Origin: Oscillospiraceae bacterium | GTDB taxonomy: Bacteria > Bacillota_A > Clostridia > Oscillospirales > Ruminococcaceae | Assembly: GCA_017523995.1 (NCBI GenBank) | Contig: JAFWUX010000053.1 | Span: 1-23,924, forward strand | DNA: 23,924 nt | Direction: 5' to 3' | Shown here: positions 23,722 through 23,924 of the stretch, piece by piece | How the letters are laid out: every line of letters starts with the position of its first letter | Numbering within the stretch: position 1 is the stretch's first letter | Program-made: the position numbers and the translations under genes | The notes under the pieces: model-generated | The model's input: the letters and a program-made list of their open reading frames with translations, nothing else | The model's database searches: none | What the model was told of the DNA's origin: nothing

Positions 23722-23924
23722 ATGACAGAACAGAAAAACGAACGCGTACAGTGCATGATCGAACAGTATCAAAAGGAGATTTCCGGAGAAACCGACTGGT
23801 ATTTCAGGGCGGCCATCCGCAGAATTGACAAAGACCTGATACGCCGCTATTGCTTTCCCGTGCTCTTTTCCGCGCTGTTTTATGACCCGACACCGGAACA
23901 GCTCCGCTATATCGCCGGAGAGGC
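23722..23924 (+). CDS. Partial protein, N-terminus only, unknown function
   Basis: The first 67 codons are in the window and the frame is open at the right edge. The start follows AGAAGGAGAACTGAT with a strong promoter upstream. The visible part is hydrophilic and helical (MTEQKNERVQCMIEQYQKEI), then RRYCFPVLFSALFYDPTPEQ, with no signal peptide. I do not recognise the family; the pattern would suit a soluble cytoplasmic protein. Confidence 0.75.
   Translation, partial: MTEQKNERVQCMIEQYQKEISGETDWYFRAAIRRIDKDLIRRYCFPVLFSALFYDPTPEQLRYIAGE

Noticed and set aside
1..23924. CRISPR array, tRNA or rRNA genes, insertion sequences, integrase or phage genes
   Set aside because: No regularly spaced direct repeats, cloverleaf-like sequences, transposase or integrase motifs, or terminal inverted repeats were found; the Gp37/Gp68-like name of one domain is not evidence of a prophage.

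Overview
The window looks like a chromosomal segment of a gut or rumen Firmicute close to Ruminococcus (Oscillospiraceae). Two secreted proteins carry type I dockerin modules. There is the 5' piece of a GH9 cellulase, a cell-wall protease with an LPxTG anchor beside its own sortase, and consistent Firmicute sigma-A promoters: thirteen candidates, all with 17-bp spacers and many with TTGACA or TTGACT and TATAAT. Base composition is roughly balanced. I see no rRNA, tRNA, CRISPR array, IS element or phage module.

Layout. 1-1470: a partial minus-strand gene at the left edge, a secreted protein that looks cut off at the start of a beta-helix domain, and a small unknown cytoplasmic protein. 1700-4500: a decayed ABC exporter locus, in which two half-transporter genes have collapsed into one broken reading frame joined to the tail of an ATC-hydrolase-like gene, followed by an intact HMA metal-binding protein. 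4528-7675: a secreted heparinase II/III-like lyase with a C-terminal dockerin, diverging from a membrane protein. 7692-9266: a membrane-anchored Ntn hydrolase. 9351-14935: an operon of a 1660-residue S8 protease (LPQTG anchor) and a sortase, their codons overlapping in TGATG. 15226-17171: a DUF5131-DUF4186 fusion protein, then a truncated GH9 cellulase whose last codons run into the glnA promoter. 17255-18736: type I glutamine synthetase. 18874-21099: an operon of KAS III, acyl carrier protein and GNAT, with a terminator-like hairpin in its leader. 21097-23499: a secreted protein with a papain-type protease, an internal dockerin and a second, metalloprotease-like domain. 23639-end: the start of an unknown gene.

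How the genes fit together. Most of the window serves the cell surface: protein and polysaccharide breakdown outside the cell, through free dockerin proteins that would dock on cohesin scaffolds and through a sortase-anchored protease. Glutamine synthetase is the one clear housekeeping function. The KAS III-ACP-GNAT operon looks like a small dedicated acyl-transfer pathway of unknown target. The region is also eroding: three loci (118-816, 1825-4152, 16464-17165) are truncated or fused remnants, two of them ending exactly at the promoter of the next gene.

Most noteworthy: the C1 protease-dockerin-metalloprotease architecture, the three-gene acylation operon with possible attenuation, the three 170-residue repeats of the S8 protease, the DUF5131-DUF4186 fusion, and the microhomology-like collapse of the ABC pair.
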